A program made the translations under genes and the position numbers. The notes beneath the pieces were generated by a model. The model worked only from the letters and a program-made list of their open reading frames with translations, was not told the DNA's origin and did not search any database. From contig NZ_CAKKLY010000003.1 in the NCBI RefSeq assembly GCF_918698095.1, forward strand, positions 62,001-126,000: DNA of 64,000 bases, in the 5' to 3' direction. The DNA is from Arthrobacter sp. Bi83. Lineage in GTDB: Bacteria; Actinomycetota; Actinomycetes; Actinomycetales; Micrococcaceae. Shown here piece by piece: positions 9,935-18,267 of this stretch (positions are counted from its first letter, which is position 1; each line of letters opens with the position of its first letter).

Positions 9935-11036
9935 ACGTGCCCGCCTAAAGCTGGAGGTCATCCGCAAAAAGGTTGAGTGGGGCAAGGTGCGCCGGTCGGG
10001 CAAGGGAACTGTGCCCCAGCTCTTGGCCATGATCCAGTGGCTGATGGCCCGGCTGAACGCCTTGCGGCCCATGCGCGCCTTCCAGCACTACAACCTTCAG
10101 CACGGTCCGCTCATGAGCGCCGGCATCGGCTTCAACATGTTCTTCTCCATTACGGGCCTGCTGACCACCGGGTTCTCCGTTGCGGGCCTTGCGCTCCGGG
10201 GCCAGCCGGCCCTGCTTGACCGCATCATCGCCAGCGTGGCAGAAAGCGCGCCGGGCCTCCTGAAGGTCAATGGCGGCGAGGGCCTGGTGGACCCCAAGGA
10301 TCTCCTCAACCCTGACGGGCTGGGCTGGACCGCGGTCATCGCAGCCGTCGTTACGGTCATCACCTCGCTGGGCTGGATCGCCGGCCTGCGCGAGGGCCTG
10401 CGCGGCGTTATGATGCTGCGTCCGCTGAAGCTCAACCCCGTGGTCCTGAAACTGCACGACGCCGGCACGCTGCTCCTGCTCGGCCTGGCCCTGGTGATCA
10501 GCTCGGGTGCGTCGCTGGTCTTTGGCACCGCGGCCGGCTGGGTGATCGGGCTGCTCAAGCTGGACCGCGCCGTGGCCGTCCCGCTCGCAACCGTGATAAA
10601 AATCGCCGTGCCGCTGGTGCTCAGCTGGATCACGGCGCTCATCATGTTCCGCCTGGCCGGCGGCCTGAAGCTGTCCCGGCGGGCCTTGCTGGAAGGGACC
10701 ATCCTCGCCGGTGTGGGCACCGCCATCCTGCAGGTCTTCAGCACCGAACTCCTGGCCGGCGCCGGGCGCAATCCCATCCTGGCGCCCTTTGCGATCATCG
10801 TGGGGCTGCTCATCTGGTTCAACCTGGTCAGCCGGGTCTACCTCGTGGCCGCTTCCTGGTCAGCGATCCGCGAAGAGGACCTGAAGGCCGCGCCGGCGGC
10901 CAGGCAGACGGGCTGGGGGTCACGGCAGGTGCAACCTGGGAAAACCCCCGTGGAGCGGCACCACGCGGCCGAGCACCCGCGCCCGGTGGCAGTCAGTGCC
11001 CGGCGTCGAGGTACTGATCGGCCCACGCCGCGATAA
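9861..11036 (+). CDS. YihY/BrkB-family inner membrane protein
   Basis: The 391-aa protein has a hydrophilic N-terminal arm of about 55 residues, six membrane helices between residues about 85 and 335, and a basic Pro-rich tail. The family was once called ribonuclease BN, but its true role is not settled. I chose TTG 9861 because GGGAAG at 9846-9851 gives a well-placed ribosome binding site; the frame is open to 9822. It overlaps the upstream gene by 74 bases, and its 3' end overlaps the convergent hydrolase gene by 44 bases. Confidence 0.8.
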   Translation: MAPNLTTNESNSEPQTPAEQPLPTERARLKLEVIRKKVEWGKVRRSGKGTVPQLLAMIQWLMARLNALRPMRAFQHYNLQHGPLMSAGIGFNMFFSITGLLTTGFSVAGLALRGQPALLDRIIASVAESAPGLLKVNGGEGLVDPKDLLNPDGLGWTAVIAAVVTVITSLGWIAGLREGLRGVMMLRPLKLNPVVLKLHDAGTLLLLGLALVISSGASLVFGTAAGWVIGLLKLDRAVAVPLATVIKIAVPLVLSWITALIMFRLAGGLKLSRRALLEGTILAGVGTAILQVFSTELLAGAGRNPILAPFAIIVGLLIWFNLVSRVYLVAASWSAIREEDLKAAPAARQTGWGSRQVQPGKTPVERHHAAEHPRPVAVSARRRGTDRPTPR

Positions 11037-11763
11037 TCTTCGCTGCCCGGGCCGCCTGTCCCTTGCCCGTCAGCAGGTGATCGCTGCCCTCAAGGGAGAC
11101 AAAGTTCCTAGGATGGCGTGCCGTCTGGAAGATTGTGCTGGCGTTTTCAATGCCCACGGTGTTGTCCGTGGGGGAGTGCAGGACCATCAGGGGCCTGTGC
11201 AGCCGCTTGATGCAGTCGGTAAGGTCGGCGTTTTCGAGGTCCTCCACGAAGTGCCTGCGGATCTCCACGCGCTTGCCGCCGAGGTCCACCTCCGCACTGC
11301 CTTCGCTGAGGATCTTGTCCAGGGCGGCGTCGAAGACATGGGCCACGTGCTTGGGTGAAAACGGCGCCCCAACAGTGGCCACAGCGTCGAGCTCCGGAAT
11401 TTCGGAGGCGGCGGCAAGGACGGCGGCGCCGCCAAACGAGTGGCCCACCAGGAGGGAGACCGGCCGGCCTTCGGCGCGCATGTACTCTGCAGCTCGGACA
11501 GTGTCGGCCACCTTGTGGCTGAAGGATCCCTCGGACCACAAGCCGGCCGAGTCGCCCAGGCCCAGGTTGTCGAAGCGGAGCATGCCGATCCCGTTGTCCG
11601 CCAGCGCCTTACACATCCGCGACGCCGCGGGACTGTCCTTGCCCAGTGTGAAGCCGTGCGAAAACACCCCCCAGCCCCTGACGGGCCCTTCGGGCAGGTC
11701 GACGATCCCGGAGAGCATCTCGCCGGTGGACCCTTCAAAGGTGATTTTCTCGGAACGTGACAT
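10993..11763 (-). CDS. Alpha/beta hydrolase (dienelactone/serine aminopeptidase-like)
   Basis: The 256-aa cytosolic hydrolase has the nucleophile elbow GHSFGG, an acid residue in HSPTDNTVG and the catalytic His in GSDHLLTG, all in canonical order. FSHGFTLGKDSPAASR near the N-terminus is the oxyanion region. In some relatives this domain is fused to an OsmC-like domain; here it stands alone. Start ATG 11763 (MSRSEKITFEG) is preferred; the open frame to 11988 is not hydrolase-like. It is convergent with the BrkB-family gene and shares 44 bases with its 3' end. Confidence 0.88.
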   Translation of the reverse strand: MSRSEKITFEGSTGEMLSGIVDLPEGPVRGWGVFSHGFTLGKDSPAASRMCKALADNGIGMLRFDNLGLGDSAGLWSEGSFSHKVADTVRAAEYMRAEGRPVSLLVGHSFGGAAVLAAASEIPELDAVATVGAPFSPKHVAHVFDAALDKILSEGSAEVDLGGKRVEIRRHFVEDLENADLTDCIKRLHRPLMVLHSPTDNTVGIENASTIFQTARHPRNFVSLEGSDHLLTGKGQAARAAKIIAAWADQYLDAGH

Positions 11764-11810
11764 GAGGCCCCTTGGTGACGGCGGAGAGGTTGCGGTGGTT
11801 GTCGTTAAAC

Positions 11811-11865
11811 GACGACGGCGCCACTCACCGCACGCTTGCCGCGCATGGTGAGAGACGCCGTCGTC
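11811..11865 (-). terminator. Hairpin terminator of the sdh operon
   Basis: A 10-bp stem (11811-11820 with 11856-11865) encloses a second pairing (CTCACC with GGTGAG). It lies just after the sdhB stop and before the hydrolase gene. Confidence 0.6.
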
Positions 11866-11879
11866 CGCGTTGACCTTGA

Positions 11880-12662
11880 CTAGATCTTGCGGGAAAGAAT
11901 TGCCTGCTTGACTTCGGCAATCGCCTGCGTGACCTGGATGCCTCGCGGGCATGCTTCCGAGCAGTTGAAGGTGGTGCGGCAGCGCCACACGCCTTCCTTG
12001 TCGTTCAGGATTTCCAGGCGCATGTCTCCGGCATCATCGCGGGAATCGAAGATGAAGCGGTGGGCGTTGACGATTGCCGCGGGGCCGAAGTACTGGCCGT
12101 CCGTCCAGAACACGGGGCAGGACGAGGTGCAAGCGGCGCACAGAATGCACTTGGTGGTGTCGTCGAAGCGCTCACGGTCCTCGGCGGACTGCAGGCGTTC
12201 CTTGGTGGGCTCGTGGCCCTTGTTGATCAGGAACGGCATGACTTCGCGGAAGGACTGGAAGAACGGCTCCATGTCCACGATCAGGTCCTTCTCCACCGGC
12301 AGGCCCTTGATGGGTTCAACCGTGATGGGCTTGGACGTATCCAGGTCCTTCAGGAGCGTCTTGCAGGCAAGACGGTTGCGGCCGTTGATGCGCATGGCAT
12401 CGGAACCGCAGACGCCGTGCGCGCAGGAGCGGCGGAAGGAGACGCTGCCGTCCACTTCCCACTTGATCTTGTGCAGGGCATCCAGCACGCGGTCCGTGCC
12501 GTACATGGTCAGCTTGAAGTCGTCCCAGCGGGCTTCCTCGGAAACCTCGGGGTTGTAGCGGCGCACGCGCAGCGTGATGTCGAACGTGGGGATTTCCCCG
12601 CCGCCGCCAACGCCGGCGGGCAGTTCAATCTTTGAGGCTGGCTCAGCAAGTTCAGCGGACAT
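11880..12662 (-). CDS. sdhB: Succinate dehydrogenase iron-sulfur subunit
   Basis: The 260-aa subunit carries electrons from the flavoprotein to menaquinone in complex II, on the cytoplasmic face of the membrane. All three cluster motifs are visible: SCAHGVCGSDA with a later Cys for the 2Fe-2S cluster, CILCAACTSSCPVFW for the 4Fe-4S cluster and CSEACPRGI for the 3Fe-4S cluster. The N-terminus has a short Pro/Gly-rich extension before the ferredoxin domain. It begins one base after the sdhA stop and is last in the sdhCDAB operon. Confidence 0.97.
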   Translation of the reverse strand: MSAELAEPASKIELPAGVGGGGEIPTFDITLRVRRYNPEVSEEARWDDFKLTMYGTDRVLDALHKIKWEVDGSVSFRRSCAHGVCGSDAMRINGRNRLACKTLLKDLDTSKPITVEPIKGLPVEKDLIVDMEPFFQSFREVMPFLINKGHEPTKERLQSAEDRERFDDTTKCILCAACTSSCPVFWTDGQYFGPAAIVNAHRFIFDSRDDAGDMRLEILNDKEGVWRCRTTFNCSEACPRGIQVTQAIAEVKQAILSRKI

Positions 12663-12663
12663 A

Positions 12664-14463
12664 TTAGTACTTCCTCACCATCGGCTCGTAGCGCGTAAAT
12701 ACAACCGGCTTGGTGCCAAGCCGAATTCCGGCGATGCTCTCGGCGGAACCGTCCGCGGGAGCGTGCTCGTCCTTGTACGCCATGGAGTGCTTCATGAATT
12801 TTTCGTCGTCACGCTCGGGGAAGTCCTCGCGGAAGTGGCCGCCGCGGGATTCCTCGCGGTGCAGGGCAGCAACCGTCATGACCTTGGCCAGCTCCAGCAG
12901 GAAGCCGAGTTCAACGGCCTCCAGGAGGTCCAGGTTGAAGCGCTTGCCCTTGTCCTGGACGTTGATGCGCGTGTAGCGCTCTTCGAAGGACGCGATGTCC
13001 TTCAGGACCTGGTTGAGGGTGTCGGCCGTGCGGAACACCTGCATGTTGGCGTCCATGGTGTCCTGGAGTTCCTTGCGGATCACGGCCACCTTTTCGTCGC
13101 CGGTGCCGTTGCGGGCGATGTCGAGGAGCTGCAGGGTGTAGGCCTCCGGGTCCTCCGGGAGCTCCACGAAGTCGGCCGTCTTGGCGTATTCCGCAGCGGC
13201 GATGCCTGCCCGCTTGCCGAACACGTTGATGTCCAGCAGGGAGTTGGTGCCGAGGCGGTTGGAGCCGTGGACCGAAACGCAGGCCACCTCGCCGGCGGCG
13301 TACAGGCCCGGAACCACGGTGTCGTTGTCCTGGAGGACCTCGGTGGTGATGTTCGTGGGGATGCCGCCCATGGCGTAGTGGGCCGTGGGGAAGACGGGGA
13401 CCGGCTCCGTGTAGGGCTCCACACCAAGGTATGTGCGGGCGAACTCGGTGATGTCCGGCAGCTTGGCGTCGATGTGGGCGGGCTCAAGGTGCGTCAGGTC
13501 CAGGAGGACGTAGTCCTTGTTCGGTCCGCAGCCGCGGCCTTCACGGACTTCGTTGGCCATGGAGCGGGCCACGATGTCGCGGGGTGCAAGGTCCTTGATG
13601 GTGGGGGCGTAGCGCTCCATGAAGCGCTCACCTTCGGAGTTACGCAGGATGGCGCCCTCGCCACGTGCGGCCTCGGAAAGCAGGATGCCCAGGCCGGCAA
13701 GGCCGGTCGGGTGGAACTGGAAGAACTCCATGTCCTCCAGGGGGATGCCGCGGCGGAACGCGATGCCCATGCCGTCGCCGGTAAGGGTGTGGGCGTTGGA
13801 CGTGGTCTTGAAGACCTTGCCGGCGCCGCCGGAGGCGAACACCACGGACTTGGCCTGGAACACGTGCAGCTCACCGGACGCGAGGTCGTAGGACACGACG
13901 CCGGCAACACGCTTCTGCTTGAACGGCGTGCCGTCCTCGCGCACGGCGTCTTCCTCAACGGTGAGGAGGTCCAGGACGTAGTACTCGTTGTAGAACTCGA
14001 CGTTGTGCTTGACGCAGTTTTGGTACAGCGTCTGCAGGATCATGTGGCCCGTGCGGTCGGCTGCGTAGCAGGCGCGGCGGACGGGAGCCTTGCCGTGGTC
14101 GCGGGTGTGGCCGCCGAAGCGGCGCTGGTCGATCCGGCCCTCGGGCGTGCGGTTGAACGGCAGACCCATCTTTTCCAGGTCCAGCACGGCGTCGATGGCT
14201 TCCTTGGCCATGACTTCGGCGGCGTCCTGGTCAACCAGGTAGTCGCCGCCCTTGATGGTGTCGAACGTGTGCCATTCCCAGTTGTCTTCTTCGACGTTGG
14301 CCAATGCCGCACACATGCCGCCCTGCGCCGCACCCGTGTGGGAGCGGGTGGGGTAGAGCTTGGTCAGTACTGCTGTTCGCGCGCGCTGACCGGATTCGAT
14401 CGCGGCGCGCATGCCAGCGCCACCGGCACCGACGATGACGACGTCGTACTTATGGACCTGCAT
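12664..14463 (-). CDS. sdhA: Succinate dehydrogenase flavoprotein subunit
   Basis: The 599-aa catalytic subunit oxidises succinate to fumarate. The FAD-binding GAGGAGMRAA lies at residues 12-21 and RSHTGAAQGG contains His42, the expected covalent FAD attachment site. FQFHPTGL, GERFMERYAP and GLYAAGEVACVSVHGSNRLG are diagnostic of the family. ATG 14463 (MQVHKYDVV) was chosen; the frame is open 10 codons further but this is the conserved start. The complementary strand holds a 640-codon open frame, judged a GC-rich shadow. Confidence 0.98.
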   Translation of the reverse strand: MQVHKYDVVIVGAGGAGMRAAIESGQRARTAVLTKLYPTRSHTGAAQGGMCAALANVEEDNWEWHTFDTIKGGDYLVDQDAAEVMAKEAIDAVLDLEKMGLPFNRTPEGRIDQRRFGGHTRDHGKAPVRRACYAADRTGHMILQTLYQNCVKHNVEFYNEYYVLDLLTVEEDAVREDGTPFKQKRVAGVVSYDLASGELHVFQAKSVVFASGGAGKVFKTTSNAHTLTGDGMGIAFRRGIPLEDMEFFQFHPTGLAGLGILLSEAARGEGAILRNSEGERFMERYAPTIKDLAPRDIVARSMANEVREGRGCGPNKDYVLLDLTHLEPAHIDAKLPDITEFARTYLGVEPYTEPVPVFPTAHYAMGGIPTNITTEVLQDNDTVVPGLYAAGEVACVSVHGSNRLGTNSLLDINVFGKRAGIAAAEYAKTADFVELPEDPEAYTLQLLDIARNGTGDEKVAVIRKELQDTMDANMQVFRTADTLNQVLKDIASFEERYTRINVQDKGKRFNLDLLEAVELGFLLELAKVMTVAALHREESRGGHFREDFPERDDEKFMKHSMAYKDEHAPADGSAESIAGIRLGTKPVVFTRYEPMVRKY

Positions 14464-14533
14464 ACCAGACGCTCTTTCTCTCAAAATTCGCAATAAAACA
14501 ACGGGCGGGCTGAGGCCTGCTCCGCAAAGTGAT

Positions 14534-14553
14534 GCCCGCCGGTCGGGGCGGGC
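14534..14553 (-). other. Intercistronic hairpin between sdhD and sdhA
   Basis: GCCCGCC (14534-14540) pairs with GGCGGGC (14547-14553). It sits in the only long gap (102 bases) of the sdh operon and could tune read-through or RNA stability. No U-tract on the transcribed strand. Confidence 0.35.
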
Positions 14554-14565
14554 AGCCGCAGCTCG

Positions 14566-15057
14566 CTACGCCGGGCAGAAACCACCGGGGAGCTGGACGC
14601 CGTCCACCACCGGGCACGGGTTGAAGGTGAAGATGACCAGCGTGCCAAGGATGATGATGACCGTGGTGGCCGCGTAGAGGACGATCTTCAGCCAGAGGCG
14701 GGTGGAGTTGTTCTCGGCGTAGTCGTTGATGATGGTCCGCACACCGTTGGTGCCGTGCAACATGGCGAGCCAGAGCATTGCGAGGTCCCAGACCTGCCAG
14801 AACGGGTCTGCCCACTTTCCGGCCACGAAGCCGAAGTCGATGGCGTGGATGCCTTCGCCCACCAGCAGGTTCACGGTGAGGTGGCCGAAAATCAGGACAA
14901 CCAGCACCACGCCGGAGAGCCGCATGAACAGCCACGCCAGCATTTCGAAGTTGCCGCGGGAGCTGCCGCTGCGGCGGTACTGCGGGCCAATCTTGCCGCT
15001 GCTGTCTTTGCCGCTGTTATTTCCGCTGCGCGGGGACTGGATCTGCGTTGCAGTCAT
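14566..15057 (-). CDS. sdhD: Succinate dehydrogenase membrane anchor subunit
   Basis: The 163-aa protein has a polar Ser/Gly-rich N-terminus (about 38 residues) and three transmembrane helices. The second contains MLHGTNGVRTIINDY, where the His is the expected haem ligand or quinone-site residue. It anchors SdhAB together with SdhC. ATG 15057 lies 3 bases after the sdhC stop. Actinobacterial sdhD is poorly conserved, so identity rests on operon position and topology as well as the HGTNG motif. Confidence 0.92.
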   Translation of the reverse strand: MTATQIQSPRSGNNSGKDSSGKIGPQYRRSGSSRGNFEMLAWLFMRLSGVVLVVLIFGHLTVNLLVGEGIHAIDFGFVAGKWADPFWQVWDLAMLWLAMLHGTNGVRTIINDYAENNSTRLWLKIVLYAATTVIIILGTLVIFTFNPCPVVDGVQLPGGFCPA

Positions 15058-15060
15058 GGC

Positions 15061-15441
15061 TTAGTGACCTCCGAGTGCGAGGGACAGGTGGCGGATGGCG
15101 AAGGCGACCATGGTGACGATCCAGAGGCCCAGCACAACCCAGAGCATCTGGCGCTGGTACTTGGCACCCTTCTTCCAGAAGTCGACGGCGATGATCCGCA
15201 GGCCGTTAAAGGCGTGGAATACGATCGCTGCGACGAGGCCCGTTTCACCCAGGGCCATCAGCGGGTTCTTGTAGGCACCGATCACTGCGGTGTAGGCCTC
15301 CGGCGACACCCTCACAAGGGAGGTGTCCAGCACATGGACCAACAAGAAGAAAAAGATCACAACACCGGTAATGCGGTGTCCAACCCAGGACCACATGCCT
15401 TCACGGCCGCGGTACAAGGTGCCAGCTGGTTTCGTCGGCAC
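15061..15441 (-). CDS. sdhC: Succinate dehydrogenase cytochrome b556 subunit
   Basis: The 126-aa membrane protein has three helices. RGREGMWSWVGHRITGV is the classic SdhC N-terminal signature, and VFHAFNGLRIIAVDF contains the haem-ligand His. GTG 15441 was chosen over the open frame to 15486 because a strong GGGAGG lies 8 bases upstream and the resulting N-terminus (MPTKPAGTLYRG) matches the family. It is the first gene of sdhCDAB. Confidence 0.95.
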   Translation of the reverse strand: MPTKPAGTLYRGREGMWSWVGHRITGVVIFFFLLVHVLDTSLVRVSPEAYTAVIGAYKNPLMALGETGLVAAIVFHAFNGLRIIAVDFWKKGAKYQRQMLWVVLGLWIVTMVAFAIRHLSLALGGH

Positions 15442-15530
15442 TGAATAAACCTCCCTGCAACACAGCGGCGCTGGCGTGGGATCCACGCGGGGGGAACGCC
15501 TGCTGCGAGAGCACTCGTAGCTCAGGCCTA

Positions 15531-15559
15531 AATCTAGGCTTCGCTCACAGCTTATTCAA
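15531..15559 (-). promoter_or_regulatory. Promoter of the sdhCDAB operon
   Basis: On the minus strand, TTGAAT (15559-15554) and TAGATT (15536-15531) are separated by exactly 17 bases. The leader to sdhC GTG 15441 would be about 80 bases. Confidence 0.6.
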
Positions 15560-15685
15560 TTCAGGGCGTCCTTGGCGCCCACGTACTGTACGGTTTTTGG
15601 CGTTTTATGAGACGAACGCCACATCCGGTTCCAAGTGTGTCCGCCCCGCCGGTGCCGCCGCAAGGGCCACTTTGGGGTCGTCGGC

Positions 15686-15691
15686 TAAAGT
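15686..15691 (+). promoter_or_regulatory. -10 box for leaderless GDP-mannose gene
   Basis: TAAAGT ends 5 bases before GTG 15697 and 8 before ATG 15700. No ribosome binding site is present. Confidence 0.45.
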
Positions 15692-15696
15692 AGAGC

Positions 15697-16833
15697 GTGA
15701 TGAGTAAAGACAAAGTGACAAGCCAGGATTCACCCATCAGCCGCTTTATAGCTGTGATTCCTGCAGGCGGTGTGGGGACCCGCCTCTGGCCTCTGTCACG
15801 TGCAGCAGCTCCCAAATTTCTTCACGACCTCACCGGCTCGGGGAGCACGCTCCTGCGTGCAACCTACGACCGGCTCGAGCCCCTTGCGGGCAACCGGGTC
15901 CTGGTCGTCACCGGAAACGCTCACCGGGCGGCTGTGTGCCGTCAGCTGCCTGAGGTCGAGGACGGTGACCTCGTGCTCGAAAGCGAGCCCAAAGACTCCG
16001 GTGCCGCCATCGGCCTGGCGGCGGCCATCCTGCACCAGCGGGACCCGGACATCATCATGGGCTCTTTCGCCGCGGACCACGTGATCAGCCCGGACGACCT
16101 CTTCCAGGACACAGTTCGGGAAGCGATCCACACCGCCGCGGCCGGCAAGATCGTCACGATCGGCATCAAGCCCACGCACCCGTCCACAGGCTTTGGCTAC
16201 ATCCGCTCCGGCGTATCCCTGCACATCCCCGGCGCGCCCAGCGCGCGGGCGGTGGTGGAGTTCGTTGAAAAACCGGATGAGGAAGTCGCCCAGCAGTACG
16301 TCGACAGCGGCGAGTACGTCTGGAACGCCGGCATGTTCGTGGCGCCCGTCTCCCTCATGCTCAAGCACCTGGAAGCGAACCAGCCGGAACTGTTCAACGG
16401 TTTGCAGGAAATCGCCGAGGCGTGGGACACACCCAACCGCGACGAAGTCACTGCCCGCGTCTGGCCCACCCTGCCCAAGATCGCCATCGACTACGCGGTC
16501 GCCGAGCCTGCGGCGGCAGCCGGGGACGTCGCCGTCGTGCCCGGAACCTTCCGCTGGGACGACGTCGGTGACTTCGCCTCGGTGGGACGGCTCAACAGCG
16601 CCAAGGAAGTGGACGAGGTCACGGTCATCGGCGAGGGCGCGCGCGTCTTCACCGAAAACGCCAGCGGCGTGGTGGTCTCGGACACCAAGCGCGTCATTGC
16701 GCTGATCGGGATCAAGGACGTGGTCATCGTGGATACGCCGGATGCGCTGCTGGTTACCACCAAGCAGCATGCCCAGCGGGTGAAGCAGGCTGTGAACGCC
16801 CTTAAGGCCAGCGGCGACTTCGACGTCCTCTAG
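15697..16833 (+). CDS. manC: Mannose-1-phosphate guanylyltransferase
   Basis: The 378-aa nucleotidyltransferase makes GDP-mannose from mannose-1-phosphate and GTP for cell-surface glycans. The N-terminal signature AGGVGTRLWPLSR followed by PKF is diagnostic; FAADHVI, GFGYIRSG, VEFVEKPD and YVWNAGMFV follow in order. It lacks the C-terminal isomerase domain of long bifunctional ManC enzymes. The start is GTG 15697 or the adjacent ATG 15700. It stands alone, divergent from sdhCDAB. Confidence 0.92.
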   Translation: MMSKDKVTSQDSPISRFIAVIPAGGVGTRLWPLSRAAAPKFLHDLTGSGSTLLRATYDRLEPLAGNRVLVVTGNAHRAAVCRQLPEVEDGDLVLESEPKDSGAAIGLAAAILHQRDPDIIMGSFAADHVISPDDLFQDTVREAIHTAAAGKIVTIGIKPTHPSTGFGYIRSGVSLHIPGAPSARAVVEFVEKPDEEVAQQYVDSGEYVWNAGMFVAPVSLMLKHLEANQPELFNGLQEIAEAWDTPNRDEVTARVWPTLPKIAIDYAVAEPAAAAGDVAVVPGTFRWDDVGDFASVGRLNSAKEVDEVTVIGEGARVFTENASGVVVSDTKRVIALIGIKDVVIVDTPDALLVTTKQHAQRVKQAVNALKASGDFDVL

Positions 16834-16934
16834 TTTTCCGGTCCTTTCAGGACTTCGACGTCCCCTGGAACTTCGACATGGTCGGGATATCCGTAACGCG
16901 GCGAAGGCGATGCCGCTATTCTTTCGGCCCTCGC

Positions 16935-16940
16935 TAGAGT
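16935..16940 (+). promoter_or_regulatory. -10 box for leaderless amidohydrolase transcript
   Basis: TAGAGT ends 6 bases before GTG 16947. Confidence 0.5.
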
Positions 16941-16946
16941 TGTGGT

Positions 16947-18146
16947 GTGCGCAATTACACTACTGAAGCTGAGCCCACCGCACTGGTGGGGCCGTGGCTC
17001 GAGCCGCTGCTGCCGGAACTGATCGATTTCCGGCGGGACCTGCATGCGCACCCCGAGCTGTCGTTCAAGGAGTTCCGGACAACGGACAAGCTCGTGGAAC
17101 GTCTCGAAGAGGCCGGGCTGGAGCCGCGCCGCCTCGACGGCACAGGCCTAACCGTGGACGTCGGCGAGGGCCCCATCGCCACCGCGCTGCGCGGCGACAT
17201 CGACGCGCTGCCGATCATCGAGGAAACCGGCCTGCCGTTCGCCTCGAAGAACCACGGTGTGACACACGCCTGCGGACACGACATCCACACCACCACCATG
17301 CTGGGCATCGCCTTGGTGCTGCACCGCATGCACCTGGAATCGCCGCTGGGCGGCACGGTCCGGATCATCTTCCAGCCCGCCGAGGAGACGATGCCGGGTG
17401 GCGCCCACTCCTGCATCGAGCAGGGTGTCCTGGAGGGCGTGCCGCGCATCCTGGCGCTGCACTGTGACCCGCGCATCAACGTCGGCAAGATCGGCACGCG
17501 CATCGGTGCCATCACGTCCGCCTCGGACACCATCAAGATCGAGCTGAGCGGCCGCGGCGGCCACACCTCGCGCCCGCATCTGACGGAGGACCTCGTTTTC
17601 GCGCTGGCCCAGATCGCCGTGAACGTTCCGGCCGTCCTTTCGCGCCGGGTGGACGTCCGCAGCGGCGTGTCGGTTGTTTGGGGCCAGATCAACGCGGGCT
17701 CGGCGCCTAACGCCATTCCGGGCACCGGCTACATGGCCGGCACCATGCGCTGCCTCGACAGGGACGCCTGGCACAGCGCCGGCGAGCTGCTCGACGAAGT
17801 GGTGCAGCAGGTTGCTGCGCCCTACGGCGTGGAAGTGCACCTGGAACACACCCGCGGTGTGCCGCCGGTGGTGAACTCGGAGCACGAGACTGCGCTCATT
17901 GAAGCTGCGGCGCGGGCGGAGATCGGCGAAGGCGCCGTGGTCCTGACCCCTCAGTCCATGGGAGGTGAGGACTTCGCCTGGTTCCTCGCCGAGCTGCCCG
18001 GTGCCATGATGCGCCTGGGTACCAAGACCCCCGGCGGCGAGGAGTACGACCTCCACCGCGGCGACTACATCCTCGACGAGCGGGCCCTCGGCTACGGCAT
18101 CCAGGTCCTGACCGCGGCAGCCCTCCGCACCATCCGCGACCTCTAA
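16947..18146 (+). CDS. M20-family amidohydrolase (peptidase M20D / hippurate hydrolase-like)
   Basis: The 399-aa metal-dependent hydrolase has RRDLHAHPELSFKEF, LRGDIDALPI, the metal-binding CGHDIHTT, and FQPAEETMPGGA with catalytic and metal-binding Glu. SGRGGHTSRPHLTEDLV starts the dimerisation (lid) domain and GGEDFAWFL carries the last metal ligand. Relatives cleave N-acyl amino acids, indole-acetyl amino acids or hippurate; the substrate here is not predictable. GTG 16947 matches the leaderless promoter. A strong hairpin follows. Confidence 0.9.
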   Translation: MRNYTTEAEPTALVGPWLEPLLPELIDFRRDLHAHPELSFKEFRTTDKLVERLEEAGLEPRRLDGTGLTVDVGEGPIATALRGDIDALPIIEETGLPFASKNHGVTHACGHDIHTTTMLGIALVLHRMHLESPLGGTVRIIFQPAEETMPGGAHSCIEQGVLEGVPRILALHCDPRINVGKIGTRIGAITSASDTIKIELSGRGGHTSRPHLTEDLVFALAQIAVNVPAVLSRRVDVRSGVSVVWGQINAGSAPNAIPGTGYMAGTMRCLDRDAWHSAGELLDEVVQQVAAPYGVEVHLEHTRGVPPVVNSEHETALIEAAARAEIGEGAVVLTPQSMGGEDFAWFLAELPGAMMRLGTKTPGGEEYDLHRGDYILDERALGYGIQVLTAAALRTIRDL

Positions 18147-18157
18147 CACCGTCGGAC

Positions 18158-18214
18158 GAGCGCGAACGAACACTTCAGCCCCTTTGCGAGGGCCCCGAAT
18201 GTTCGTTCGCGCTC
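18158..18214 (+). terminator. Perfect 15-bp stem hairpin after the amidohydrolase
   Basis: Arms 18158-18172 and 18200-18214 are exact complements (GAGCGCGAACGAACA and its complement) with an internally paired GC-rich loop, followed by TTCCT. Confidence 0.6.
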
Positions 18215-18231
18215 TTCCTGGCCTAGGTAAG

Positions 18232-18260
18232 TTGTGCACAATTGAATTGTGGGCTAACGT
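18232..18260 (+). promoter_or_regulatory. ohrR promoter with OhrR operator
   Basis: A perfect inverted repeat, CACAATT-G-AATTGTG, spans 18237-18251. It lies between a -35-like TTGTGC (18232-18237) and a -10 TAACGT (18255-18260), 17 bases apart. ACAATT half-sites are typical of OhrR operators. ATG 18268 is 7 bases past the -10 box, so the message is probably leaderless. Confidence 0.75.
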
Positions 18261-18267
18261 TGTGTCC

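Noticed and set aside
12574-14496. 640-codon open frame opposite sdhA
   Set aside because: It is the antisense shadow of a certain gene; the protein is Val/Gly/Leu-rich with no motifs, as expected from GC-rich codon bias.
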